DNA of 61,217 nucleotides, from the NCBI RefSeq assembly GCF_002198655.1, contig NZ_MWLN01000206.1, positions 17,197 to 78,413 of the forward strand, in the 5' to 3' direction. Below, in pieces: positions 1-7,286 of the stretch (the first letter of the stretch is position 1; every line of letters begins with the position of its first letter). The DNA comes from Kineosporia sp. A_224 (GTDB lineage: Bacteria > Actinomycetota > Actinomycetes > Actinomycetales > Kineosporiaceae). Both the position numbers and the translations under genes were made by a program. Below the pieces are notes generated by a model. The model saw only the letters and a program-made list of their open reading frames with translations. It was not told the DNA's origin and made no database searches.

Positions 1-546
1 GGTCGCGCCGGCGGCCCCGGCGGCGCCCGCGGCGAGGGCGCCCTCGACGGCGACGGTGCCGGCACCGCCGACGAGCAGGCCGGCCCACGCCGTCGCCGCG
101 GCGCCGGAGAGCACAGCGGCGTCACGTCCGCGCTCCGCGAGGGAGCGGCGCCGTCCGCGGCGGGCCACCGCGGTCGCCGCGGGTCCGGGCAGTGCGTCGA
201 ACGCCTCGACGTAGGCGTCGAGGCGCAGGGTCAGCGCCGTCGCCTGCACCGGCGGCAGCCGGGAGACGATCCGGCCGAGGTCGTCCCGGGTGCGGGCCAG
301 GTCGCGGGCGATCCTGCGCTGCTCGGCGCGGGGCACCCGCCCGGTCGCGGCCATCGCGGCGATCCGGTCCCGGATCGTGTCGAGCCGGCCGTGCGCCGCC
401 TGGGCGGCACCGCCCGGGTCGACCCACTGCAGCGGCGCCGCGACGACCCGGTACGCGTGGTCGGTCAGCCAGGGGGCCCGGTCGGCGACGAGGTCGAAGG
501 CCCCGCCGACGACGCGGCGGCGCATCCTGCCGCGCCGTCGCCCCAT
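1..546 (-). CDS. Hypothetical protein, C-terminus cut by the window edge
   Basis: The first 182 codons are visible and no stop is reached at the left edge, so the gene is partial. The ATG at 546 follows a GGAGGT box (554-559) with 7 nt spacing. The N-terminus is Arg-rich; the middle (about residues 45-110) is charged and probably helical; from about residue 140 the chain becomes Ala/Gly-rich and hydrophobic, like a membrane segment or glycine zipper. I recognise no family. A second ATG seven codons in is a weaker candidate start. Confidence 0.7.
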   Translation of the reverse strand, partial: MGRRRGRMRRRVVGGAFDLVADRAPWLTDHAYRVVAAPLQWVDPGGAAQAAHGRLDTIRDRIAAMAATGRVPRAEQRRIARDLARTRDDLGRIVSRLPPVQATALTLRLDAYVEAFDALPGPAATAVARRGRRRSLAERGRDAAVLSGAAATAWAGLLVGGAGTVAVEGALAAGAAGAAGAT

Positions 547-653
547 GCCGTCCACCTCCGTGCCGCCCGCCGTCCGGCGGTCGTCCCCCGCCCCCCGCAG
601 GGACGCTCCCCCGGGTCAACGCGTTCCGCGCCTGAAGTGTGCCCGCCCGGGGC

Positions 654-682
654 GGGCCGCGACGGTTCAGCCGTCGCGGCCC
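654..682 (-). terminator. 12-bp hairpin spanning the amidase stop codon
   Basis: Arms 654-665 and 671-682 are perfectly complementary (GGGCCGCGACGG and its complement) with a 5-nt loop. The TGA of the amidase gene (667-669) lies inside the loop. There is no U-tract, so this is either a GC-rich actinobacterial-style terminator or a structure at the end of translation. Confidence 0.55.
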
Positions 683-2103
683 CAGAGCACCGGCGCGAGC
701 CGGCCGCAGGTGTCCTCGACGGCCTGCGCGGCGTCGAGGCAGACGTCCTCGCGGTACTTCGACCCGACGAGCTGGACGCCCGAGGGCAGGCCCCGGTCGT
801 CGAGCCCCGTCGGGGCGAGCGCGGCCGGCAGCCCGAGCAGGTTGACCGCGATGCTCGGCGCGAGGCTGTGCCAGACCCGGCGGACGTCCTCGGGCGAGCG
901 GACGTCCTCGCCGACCTCGAGGACGCCGCCGAGCAGCTGCGGGACGACGAGCACCGGGTGCTCCTCGAGGAAGAGCGACCACTCCCGGACGAGCGTCGTG
1001 CGGGCCGCGAGGTCGTCGACGTGCTCGCCGGGGGTCTCGTACGGCGCAGCCATCCCCCGCAGGTCGGCCCAGTAGGCGCGCATCTGCGCGCTGCCGAGCC
1101 GGTCGAGGACGGGCGTCAGCTGGTGGTCGAGGTCGTTCATGAGCAGGCGGACGGCGAGCCGTGCCGTCCGGGCCATCCCCGGGGACGAGGTCTCGTCGAC
1201 CTCGACGACCTCGTACCCGGCGACGACGAGCGCCGAGACGGCGCGGTCGAGGGACGCGAGGACGTCGGGCGCGGTCTCCACCTCGCCGTCCACGTGCCGC
1301 AGGACGGCGGCCCGGCGCGGGACCGCGGGACCCTCCAGCGGTGCCGGCACCCACCACGGGTCCCGGACGTCGCGCCGGGCCATGACCGACAGCCCCAGCC
1401 GGACGTCGTCCACGGACCGGGCGAGGACGCCCTGCACCGACATGAGCGCGGCCACGGTCGAGCGCTCGACGGCGGCCGACGTGAGGTACGCCGGGACCCG
1501 GCCCTGCGAGGGCTTGATGCCCGGGACGCCGCAGTGCAGCGCGGGGATCCGCACCGAGCCGCCGATGTCGTTGCCGTGGGCCAGGGCGCCGAACCCGAGG
1601 ACGGCGCTCACGCCGGCACCGCCGGACGAGCCGCCGCAGGAGTACGCGGCGTCCCACGGGTTGAGCGTGAGGCCGTAGAGCGGGTTGTCCGTCGTCGGCC
1701 GCATCGACACCTCGGGGGTGTTCGTGCGGCCGACGAGCACGGCTCCGGCGCCGAGCCAGTTCCGGGTCACCGGGGAGTCCCCGGGCGCGACGAGGCCCGC
1801 CAGGCCCGGCAGCCCGTTCGGCGTCCGCTGCCCCGCGACGTCGATGTTGTCCTTGATGGTCACCGGGACGCCGTGGAGCGGGCCGGGCGCAGCGCCGCGG
1901 GCGAACGCCTCGTCGAGGGCCCGCGCCGCCTCGACGCCCTGCTCGCCGAGGTCGAGCGTCACGGCGTTCACCGCGGGGTTCGCGGCCGCGACCCGGTCGG
2001 CGACGGCGCGCGCGACCTCCTCGCAGCTCACGTCACCGGACGTCGTCGCGGCGACGACCTCCCGGGCCGACCACTGCCACAGCGGGGTCTCGTTCGTCGT
2101 CAC
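667..2103 (-). CDS. Amidase signature family hydrolase
   Basis: This 478-residue protein is a full-length amidase-signature enzyme, which hydrolyses amide bonds with a Ser-cisSer-Lys triad. The triad is visible: Lys84 in the TIKDN segment, Ser159 in the CGGSSGG motif and Ser183 in NDIGGSVR. The family covers Asp/Glu-tRNA amidotransferase A subunits and many free amidases. No gatB/gatC neighbours are present, so a free cytoplasmic amidase is more likely; the substrate cannot be told. The GTG start at 2103 was chosen because family similarity begins there and a TACACT -10 box (2110-2115) lies 6 nt upstream, suggesting a leaderless mRNA. Upstream in-frame codons overlap the PAS gene and look non-coding. 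Confidence 0.88.
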   Translation of the reverse strand: MTTNETPLWQWSAREVVAATTSGDVSCEEVARAVADRVAAANPAVNAVTLDLGEQGVEAARALDEAFARGAAPGPLHGVPVTIKDNIDVAGQRTPNGLPGLAGLVAPGDSPVTRNWLGAGAVLVGRTNTPEVSMRPTTDNPLYGLTLNPWDAAYSCGGSSGGAGVSAVLGFGALAHGNDIGGSVRIPALHCGVPGIKPSQGRVPAYLTSAAVERSTVAALMSVQGVLARSVDDVRLGLSVMARRDVRDPWWVPAPLEGPAVPRRAAVLRHVDGEVETAPDVLASLDRAVSALVVAGYEVVEVDETSSPGMARTARLAVRLLMNDLDHQLTPVLDRLGSAQMRAYWADLRGMAAPYETPGEHVDDLAARTTLVREWSLFLEEHPVLVVPQLLGGVLEVGEDVRSPEDVRRVWHSLAPSIAVNLLGLPAALAPTGLDDRGLPSGVQLVGSKYREDVCLDAAQAVEDTCGRLAPVLWGRDG

Positions 2104-2167
2104 CGGCGCAGTGTAGGTCGGCCCGGTGACGACGGGTGGTCGTCCTCGGTGCTGCGTCCTGGATGCG

Positions 2168-3280
2168 CTACCGCGCCCCGGACCGCCCGACGCCCCAGCG
2201 AAGCACCCGGGTCGCCGCGTCGTCGAGGTCGAGCAGGAGCCGCTCGCCGCCCGCCGCTGCGGGCCGCCGCGCGGCGACCTGCTGCCACTCCACCGACCGG
2301 TCGCTCGCGACGCACACGTACCCGACGGGGCTCTCCCGCTCGCCGACCGCGTTGACCGACAGCGAGACCGGCCGACGCCGGCCGTCCTTGGTGACGAAGT
2401 CCCAGTCCTGCCGGTTCGGCAGGCCCCAGCGGGCCAGCTCGAGGAGCGGGTCGACCCCGTCCGGGACGCCCAGCTCCGCACAGACCTCCGCGAGGTCGAC
2501 CGGGTCCGACAGGCGCGTCGACGGCCGCCCGACGAGCTCCTCGGCGCGGTAGCCGAGGAGCTTCTCGGCGGCCCGGTTGACCTTGGTGATGCGGCCCTGC
2601 GGGTCGGTGAGGACGACGACCCGGTCGGTGACCGCCTTGAGGACGGCGTGCACGGTGTCGCGGGCCTCGCGGGCCTCGAGGTCCAGCCGCAGGCACAGGT
2701 CGTCGACGTCGTGCTGGCTGCGCAGGTCGCGCAGGGTCACGGCGACGACGAAGCCGCCGTCCGGCGTCGAGAACGGCGTCGACCAGACGGCGACGGGCAG
2801 CTCGGCCCCGCCGACGGTGCGGGCCAGGAGCTCCAGGCTCTCCCCCGCCGGGTCGACGGCGACGCCGTGCCCGACCCGGCGCCGGACCTCGACGAGCGCG
2901 GCGGGCAGGTCCGGCACGAGCTCGGCGGCCGCGGTGCCGACGAGGACCTCGCGCGGTGCGCCGAGGAGGACCGTCGCCGCGGAGTTCGCGAACATCGTCA
3001 CACCGTCCGCGTCGACACCGAGGACGGCGTCGGGGGCGGCGTCGAGTACGGCCAGGGCCGAGCGCCAGATGGCTGCGTCACCGCTGCGCCGACGGTCCCA
3101 CCAGCGGCGGGGACGACGGTCCTGCGGGGCAGGCTCCGGGGCGGGGTCCTCGAGGGTGCGCGGCGCGGGCACCGTGTCACGGCGCGCTCCGGGCACGACG
3201 AGCGGCCGGGCCGGTGAGGCCACCCTCGGGGTGGCTCCCACCGGAACGCCGGCAGCCGTCGGGACGACGTGTGGCTGCAT
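2168..3280 (-). CDS. Protein with two PAS domains
   Basis: A 370-residue protein with a disordered Pro/Arg-rich N-terminus (1-65), a first PAS domain (about 72-170, with a DAVLGVDADG segment) and a second (about 207-330, with VVLTDPQGRITKVNRAAEKLLGY and an AEELVGRP segment). No kinase, GGDEF, phosphatase or HTH output domain follows; after the second PAS only about 40 residues remain. It is probably a signalling or sensor partner whose ligand is unknown. The ATG follows a GGGAGG box. The upstream region carries direct repeats described separately. Confidence 0.85.
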   Translation of the reverse strand: MQPHVVPTAAGVPVGATPRVASPARPLVVPGARRDTVPAPRTLEDPAPEPAPQDRRPRRWWDRRRSGDAAIWRSALAVLDAAPDAVLGVDADGVTMFANSAATVLLGAPREVLVGTAAAELVPDLPAALVEVRRRVGHGVAVDPAGESLELLARTVGGAELPVAVWSTPFSTPDGGFVVAVTLRDLRSQHDVDDLCLRLDLEAREARDTVHAVLKAVTDRVVVLTDPQGRITKVNRAAEKLLGYRAEELVGRPSTRLSDPVDLAEVCAELGVPDGVDPLLELARWGLPNRQDWDFVTKDGRRRPVSLSVNAVGERESPVGYVCVASDRSVEWQQVAARRPAAAGGERLLLDLDDAATRVLRWGVGRSGAR

Positions 3281-3319
3281 TCGCGACCTCCCCGCTCGCG
3301 CGCCGGTGATCCGGCAGGG

Positions 3320-3364
3320 ACATTACCCCATGTGGTCACGCGATTACAGAGGGATAATTACAGA
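3320..3364 (-). promoter_or_regulatory. Putative promoter with direct repeats upstream of the PAS gene
   Basis: An AT-rich patch in a GC-rich genome. ATTACAGA occurs twice (3343-3350 and 3357-3364, 14 nt apart). Read on the minus strand, a TAATGT -10 box lies at 3325-3320 and the nearer repeat falls on the -35 region, as expected for activator sites. The rest of 3281-3446 holds nothing else I can name. Confidence 0.45.
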
Positions 3365-3446
3365 CCGGTAGTCCGGCTGCGGGGCGAACCGGAGAAGTCG
3401 TGACCGAGGTGACCCAGCGGCATGACGTCCGGGCCCGTACGGACCC

Positions 3447-4586
3447 TCAGCCGGCCGGTCGCGCGGCCAGTCCGGTGCAGTCGCGGGCGGCGTCCCAGGC
3501 CTGGCGCATCCGCTTCGACGCCGCTGCGTCCGGCACCCGGGGGATGCCGTCCGCGCTGACGAGCATCGGCGTCCAGCGCGCGGAGACGACCCGCCGCCCC
3601 TCGACACCGAGCGTGAGGACGCCCGTCGTCGCGTCCGCGACCGAGTTGCGCCGCCACCAGACGAAGTTGCCCAGGCCGTAGGAGACGTAGGTGTCGCCGA
3701 GCCAGCCGGCCCCCTGGAGCCGGTGCGCGTGCGCGCCGACGACGACGTCCGCCCCGGCGTCGGCCAGCGCCCGCGCCGTCCGCTTCTGCAGGGCGTTCGG
3801 GCAGGTCGTGTAGTCGGTGCCCCAGTGCAGGTACACGACGACGACGTCGGCCTTCTTCCGGGCGGCCCGGACGGCGGCCGCGAGCCGGGCGGGGTCGGAG
3901 GCCGCGGCGACGCCGGGCCGGCCGGGGCGGGCCGGCCAGGTGGCGAGCGTCCAGTCCGGGACCTGGGTCGCGCCGAGCACGGCGACCTTCGCGCCGTCCA
4001 CGTCGAGGATCGCCGGCGCGTAGGCGTCGGCGGCGTCCTTGCCGAGCCCCACCGCGGGGATCGGGGCCTTCGCGCGGGCGGCGAGGGTGTCGCGCAGGCC
4101 GACCTCGCCGTAGTCGACGGCGTGGTTGTTCGCGAGGGTCACGACGTCCACCCCGGCGGCGGCGAGCGCGGCGAAGGCCGTCGCCGGCGCCCGGAAGTGG
4201 AACTTCTTGGGCATCTCCTGGCCACGGGTCGTGATCGCGGTCTCGAGGTTGACCATCGCCAGGTCCGCCGTCGACAGGTACGGCTGCAGCTCCGCGAGCC
4301 CGGTCTGCGGGTCGTCGAGCACGTCGGCCACCTGGTTGGCGAAGTGGACGTCGCCCGCGAACGCCAACGTCGTCCTGCGCGGGCCCGCCGGCGTGGCTGA
4401 CGGGGTCGGCTCCGGGGTCGGCGCGGTCGTCGGCCCTGAAGCGGTGTCGTCCGCCGCGGCGGTTCCTGCGGAGGTCGCCGGGGCCGCCGTCCCGGCGTCC
4501 GGGCCGCCGCCGGGGAGGCCGCAGCCCCCGAGCACGACGGCGAGGAGGACGGTGCAGGTCGCGAGGTGGAGGCGGGCTCGGCGCAC
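3447..4586 (-). CDS. CapA-family metallophosphatase-like lipoprotein
   Basis: The 379-residue product starts at a GTG (4586) followed by a signal peptide ending in the lipobox LGGC, then a Thr/Ala/Pro-rich linker (to about residue 70) and a CapA (PgsA) domain. Family motifs are present: GDVHF, NLE, ANNH, LHWG and GAHAH, the His/Asp/Asn ligands of a calcineurin-like metal site. CapA proteins are linked to poly-gamma-glutamate or capsule formation; no pgsB/C genes are nearby, so the role is uncertain. A longer reading from TTG 4643 would add 19 residues before the signal peptide and run into the marR promoter, so it was rejected. Confidence 0.87.
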   Translation of the reverse strand: MRRARLHLATCTVLLAVVLGGCGLPGGGPDAGTAAPATSAGTAAADDTASGPTTAPTPEPTPSATPAGPRRTTLAFAGDVHFANQVADVLDDPQTGLAELQPYLSTADLAMVNLETAITTRGQEMPKKFHFRAPATAFAALAAAGVDVVTLANNHAVDYGEVGLRDTLAARAKAPIPAVGLGKDAADAYAPAILDVDGAKVAVLGATQVPDWTLATWPARPGRPGVAAASDPARLAAAVRAARKKADVVVVYLHWGTDYTTCPNALQKRTARALADAGADVVVGAHAHRLQGAGWLGDTYVSYGLGNFVWWRRNSVADATTGVLTLGVEGRRVVSARWTPMLVSADGIPRVPDAAASKRMRQAWDAARDCTGLAARPAG

Positions 4587-4631
4587 GCGGCGGAGTCTAG
4601 AGGTGCCCGCGCGACCGGGACCTAAGTAATG

Positions 4632-4658
4632 TTCAACGCTCAACTACCAACGTAGGAT
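4632..4658 (+). promoter_or_regulatory. marR promoter with TCAAC direct repeats
   Basis: TAGGAT (4653-4658) lies 6 nt before the marR ATG, fitting a leaderless transcript. Two TCAAC units (4633-4637 and 4640-4644) sit in the -35 to -20 zone, between the divergent capA-like and marR genes. MarR regulators usually control their own promoter, so this is a candidate operator. Confidence 0.4.
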
Positions 4659-4664
4659 GGGTCC

Positions 4665-5207
4665 ATGACCGGGACCCGCTGGCTCAGCGCCGACGAGCAG
4701 CGCTCGTGGCGCGCCTACCTCGCCGCCACGAAGCTCCTCGCCGCCCAGCTCGAGCGCGAGCTCCAGCGGTCCAAGGGCTTCAGCCATGCGTACTACGACA
4801 TCCTCGTCCGGCTGTCCGAGGCCCCCGACCGGCGGCTGCGGATGAGCGACCTCGCGGACGCCGCGGACTCCTCGCGCAGCCGGCTGTCGCACGCGGTGAG
4901 CCGGCTCGAGGAGCTCGGCTGGGTCGTCCGGGAGACGTGCGCGAGCGACCGCCGCGGCGCCTACGCCAACCTCACCGACGCCGGGTTCGCCGCGCTCGTC
5001 GACGCCGCGCCCTCGCACGTGGAGTCGGTGCGGACGCACCTGTTCGACCCGCTGACCCCCGAGGACGCCCGGCGGCTCGGCGAGATCTGCGAGAAGGTCG
5101 TGGTGGCGCTGCGGGAGCACTGCCCCGCCGAGCAGCCCGACGGCGCGCAGCCGGACGGCGCCCGGCCCGGCGGGACGGAGCCGGTCCCGGCCGGTTCGGC
5201 CGCCTGA
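4665..5207 (+). CDS. MarR-family transcriptional regulator
   Basis: A 180-residue winged-helix repressor. Residues about 40-125 carry the MarR core: AYYDILVRLSEAPDRRLRMSDLA, the recognition helix region SSRSRLSHAVSRLEELGWV, and the wing with a DRRGAYANLTDAG segment. The C-terminal 30 residues are a low-complexity Pro/Gly/Asp tail. The gene is divergent from the CapA-like gene, and direct repeats lie in the shared region. The ligand and targets are unknown. Confidence 0.9.
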   Translation: MTGTRWLSADEQRSWRAYLAATKLLAAQLERELQRSKGFSHAYYDILVRLSEAPDRRLRMSDLADAADSSRSRLSHAVSRLEELGWVVRETCASDRRGAYANLTDAGFAALVDAAPSHVESVRTHLFDPLTPEDARRLGEICEKVVVALREHCPAEQPDGAQPDGARPGGTEPVPAGSAA

Positions 5208-5267
5208 GCCGCGACGCGCGGGCCCAGATCCGCCGTCCGCGGGGCTCGCTGCACGAGACTGTCGCGG

Positions 5268-6059
5268 GTGGACCTGCCCGCCGTGCCGACGCCGCCCGAC
5301 CGGGCGTCCGCCGGTTCCGGCGTCGCCGTCCTGCTCCGCCGGGCGGAGCCGCTGCGCACGGTCTACCAGCCGATCGTCGACCTGCGCTCCGGCGAGGTGG
5401 CGGGGTACGAGGCCCTGACCCGGGTCGTCGAGTGGCCGGCCCGCTCCCCGGAGCCGTGGTTCGCGGCCGCCGACCGCGAAGGGCTCGGCGCCGCCCTCGA
5501 GGCGGCGGCCCTCGCCTCGGCGCTGCGCGCGCGGCCGCTGCTCGACCCGCGGCAGTTCCTCGCCGTGAACGTCACGGCGTCCGCGCTGCTGCACCGCGAC
5601 GTCACGTCGGCCCTCCTCGGTGAGGGGGACCTCTCCGGCGTCGTCGTCGCGGTGAGCGAGGCCGAGGCCGCGGACGCCCCCCAGCTCGCGGCGGTGCTCG
5701 CCGGGCTGCGCGAGCACGGCCTCCTCGTCGCCGTCCGCGTCGTCGACGGCGGTCGGGCCGAGCTGCGCCGGCTCGCGGACCTGCGCCCGGACCTCGTCGA
5801 GCTCGGCAGCGACCTCGTGCACGGCGTCGCCGGGGACCAGATCGCGGCCCGCGTCGTCCGGCTCGTGCTCGCCGTCGCGGCCGACCTCGGGGCCGACGTC
5901 CTCGCGGCCGGGGTGGAGGCGCTCGTGGACGCCCGCTGGCTCCAGGCCGCCGGGGTCGCCCTCGGTGAGGGGTGGCTCTTCGGCCGGGCCCGCGCCGGGC
6001 TGCTCCAGCCCTCCCCCGAGGTCGTCGCCTGGCTGCGCTCCCCCGACGCCGCCGGCTGA
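5268..6059 (+). CDS. Degenerate EAL-domain protein
   Basis: A 263-residue, EAL-only protein with no GGDEF or sensor domain. It keeps the YQPIVDL entry, the GYEALTR signature and the VNVTASAL strand. The DDFGTG loop is replaced by VRVVDGG, the following Lys strand reads VELGSDLV with no Lys, and the AEGVE motif is AAGVE. These positions normally hold metal ligands and the catalytic base of c-di-GMP phosphodiesterases, so it is probably inactive and may bind c-di-GMP or a protein. The GTG at 5268 was used as start; the gene follows marR by 60 nt. Confidence 0.82.
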   Translation: MDLPAVPTPPDRASAGSGVAVLLRRAEPLRTVYQPIVDLRSGEVAGYEALTRVVEWPARSPEPWFAAADREGLGAALEAAALASALRARPLLDPRQFLAVNVTASALLHRDVTSALLGEGDLSGVVVAVSEAEAADAPQLAAVLAGLREHGLLVAVRVVDGGRAELRRLADLRPDLVELGSDLVHGVAGDQIAARVVRLVLAVAADLGADVLAAGVEALVDARWLQAAGVALGEGWLFGRARAGLLQPSPEVVAWLRSPDAAG

Positions 6060-6081
6060 GATCGTCCGCGAGGTGCTGCGG

Positions 6082-6101
6082 CACGGGACCTTCGCCCCGT
6101 G
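6082..6101 (+). promoter_or_regulatory. DosR/DevR-like box upstream of the Acg-type gene
   Basis: The inverted repeat CACGGG-N8-CCCGTG contains GGGAC-CTTCG-CCCC, which matches 11 of 14 core positions of the mycobacterial DosR consensus GGGACTWWAGTCCC with identical spacing. Its centre lies about 42 nt before the predicted transcription start (6134), the class II activator position. It could also be a hairpin after the EAL gene, but no T-tract follows. Confidence 0.5.
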
Positions 6102-6133
6102 ATCGCCGTCACCCGCCTGCCTACCGTGAAGCG

Positions 6134-6160
6134 ATGAGGTGTAGGCGGTGGTTCTCGTGA
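6134..6160 (+). CDS. Putative 8-residue leader peptide (MRCRRWFS)
   Basis: An ATG at 6134 opens an 8-codon ORF whose TGA (6158-6160) overlaps the GTG start (6157) of the nitroreductase gene as GTGA. A TACCGT -10 box (6122-6127) lies 6 nt before the ATG, the spacing seen at other leaderless genes here, so translation from the mRNA 5' end is plausible. The peptide may couple translation into the downstream gene. Too short to prove by coding statistics. Confidence 0.4.
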   Translation: MRCRRWFS

Positions 6161-7182
6161 CCGCAGCAGCAGAGAGCCGGCTGGGCGTCCCCGAGGGGGA
6201 CCCGGCCGGTCCCGTTCTGCCCCAGGAGGAGCTCCTCGTGGCGGCCGAGGCGGCCCGATGGGCCCCCTCGATCCACAACTCCCAGCCGTGGCTGCTGCGC
6301 CGGCTGCGCGACGGGCTCGGCATCGTCGAGGACACCGCGCGGGCCGTCCCGGTCATCGACCCGCACGGCCGGGACCGGATCATCTCCTGCGGGACGGCGG
6401 TGCTCAACGCGGCTGTCGCGCTGCGCGGCCTCGGGTACACCGTCGACACCGCGACCCTGCCCGACCCGGCAGAGCCGGCCCTCGTCGCGACCGTGCGCGT
6501 CACGGCCCGGGTGCCGGCCTCCGCGGCCGACACCGACCTCGCCCGGATGGTGCCGCTGCGGCACACCCACCGCCGTGTCTACCGCTCGCACGCCGTGGCC
6601 GAGGAGGACCTGCTCGACCTGCGCCAGGCCGTCGCGGTCGAGGGCGCCCGGCTGAGCGTCGCGGACGCCGCCGCCCGCCGCCGGCTCGCGCACCTGCTGC
6701 GCCGCGCCGTCCGGGCCCAGGCCGCCGACCCCGAGCTCCGCAGCGAGGTCGAGCGCTGGGTCCGGCGCGGCGGCAGCAACGCCGGCGAGGTCGTCGACGG
6801 CATCCCGAGCAGCGCGCTCGGCACGTCGCCGTTCCCCGTCGACTCGCTCGTGCACGGCGGGCACCGCGGCGCCCCGGAGGCCGGCGAGGTCGAGGAGGAG
6901 CTGGCCCGCAGCACCGTCCTGGTCATCTCGACCCGCGGCGACACCCGGCACGACTGGGTCGTCGCCGGCCTCGCCCTCGAGCGGCTGCTCCTCGTCGCGA
7001 CGGCCAAGGGGCTCGTGGCGACGTTCGCCGAGCAGGCGCTCCAGGACACCTCGCTGCGGCCCGAGGTGGCCGACGTCCTCGGGATCTGGGGGCTGCCGCA
7101 GGTGCTCCTGCGGGTCGGCCGCCCGCTCGTCGACGCCCCGCTCACCCCGCGCCGTCCGCTCGCGGAGCTGTTCGAGGTCTGA
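6157..7182 (+). CDS. Acg-family FMN-binding nitroreductase-like protein
   Basis: The 341-residue product belongs to the Acg branch of the nitroreductase superfamily, represented by mycobacterial Rv2032 and Rv3131. The signature WAPSIHNSQPW at about residues 32-42, the LRHTHRRVYR segment and the late DVLGIWGLPQVLLRVG strand are typical. Acg proteins are members of the hypoxia/dormancy DosR regulon in mycobacteria; they bind FMN but several lack normal reductase activity. A DosR-like box upstream fits this. GTG 6157 was preferred because it overlaps the leader stop; GTG 6148 would add three residues. Confidence 0.85.
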   Translation: MTAAAESRLGVPEGDPAGPVLPQEELLVAAEAARWAPSIHNSQPWLLRRLRDGLGIVEDTARAVPVIDPHGRDRIISCGTAVLNAAVALRGLGYTVDTATLPDPAEPALVATVRVTARVPASAADTDLARMVPLRHTHRRVYRSHAVAEEDLLDLRQAVAVEGARLSVADAAARRRLAHLLRRAVRAQAADPELRSEVERWVRRGGSNAGEVVDGIPSSALGTSPFPVDSLVHGGHRGAPEAGEVEEELARSTVLVISTRGDTRHDWVVAGLALERLLLVATAKGLVATFAEQALQDTSLRPEVADVLGIWGLPQVLLRVGRPLVDAPLTPRRPLAELFEV

Positions 7183-7191
7183 CCCGCGTGC

Positions 7192-7252
7192 GTCCTCTGG
7201 TGTCGTCAGTACCCCGAAACTCGGGCTTGGAGTGCTGATGCCACCAGAGGAC
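7192..7252. repeat. Palindromic intergenic repeat, copy 1
   Basis: An 11-bp perfect inverted repeat (GTCCTCTGGTG at 7192-7202, CACCAGAGGAC at 7242-7252) encloses an inner hairpin CCCGA-AAC-TCGGG. The outer arms and much of the interior match a second element at 24578-24667. It fills most of the gap between the Acg-type gene and the YbaK gene. Confidence 0.75.
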
Positions 7253-7286
7253 GAGGGACCGCGGTGGCGTTTGGCATGCTGACGCC

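Noticed and set aside
4587-4643. TTG-initiated N-terminal extension of the CapA-like protein
   Set aside because: It would place 19 residues ahead of a good lipoprotein signal peptide and overlap the marR promoter; no ribosome site is seen.
6082-6101. Reading the CACGGG/CCCGTG hairpin as a terminator of the EAL gene
   Set aside because: Not fully excluded, but there is no T-tract and the match to DosR spacing plus the Acg-type target makes an operator more likely.
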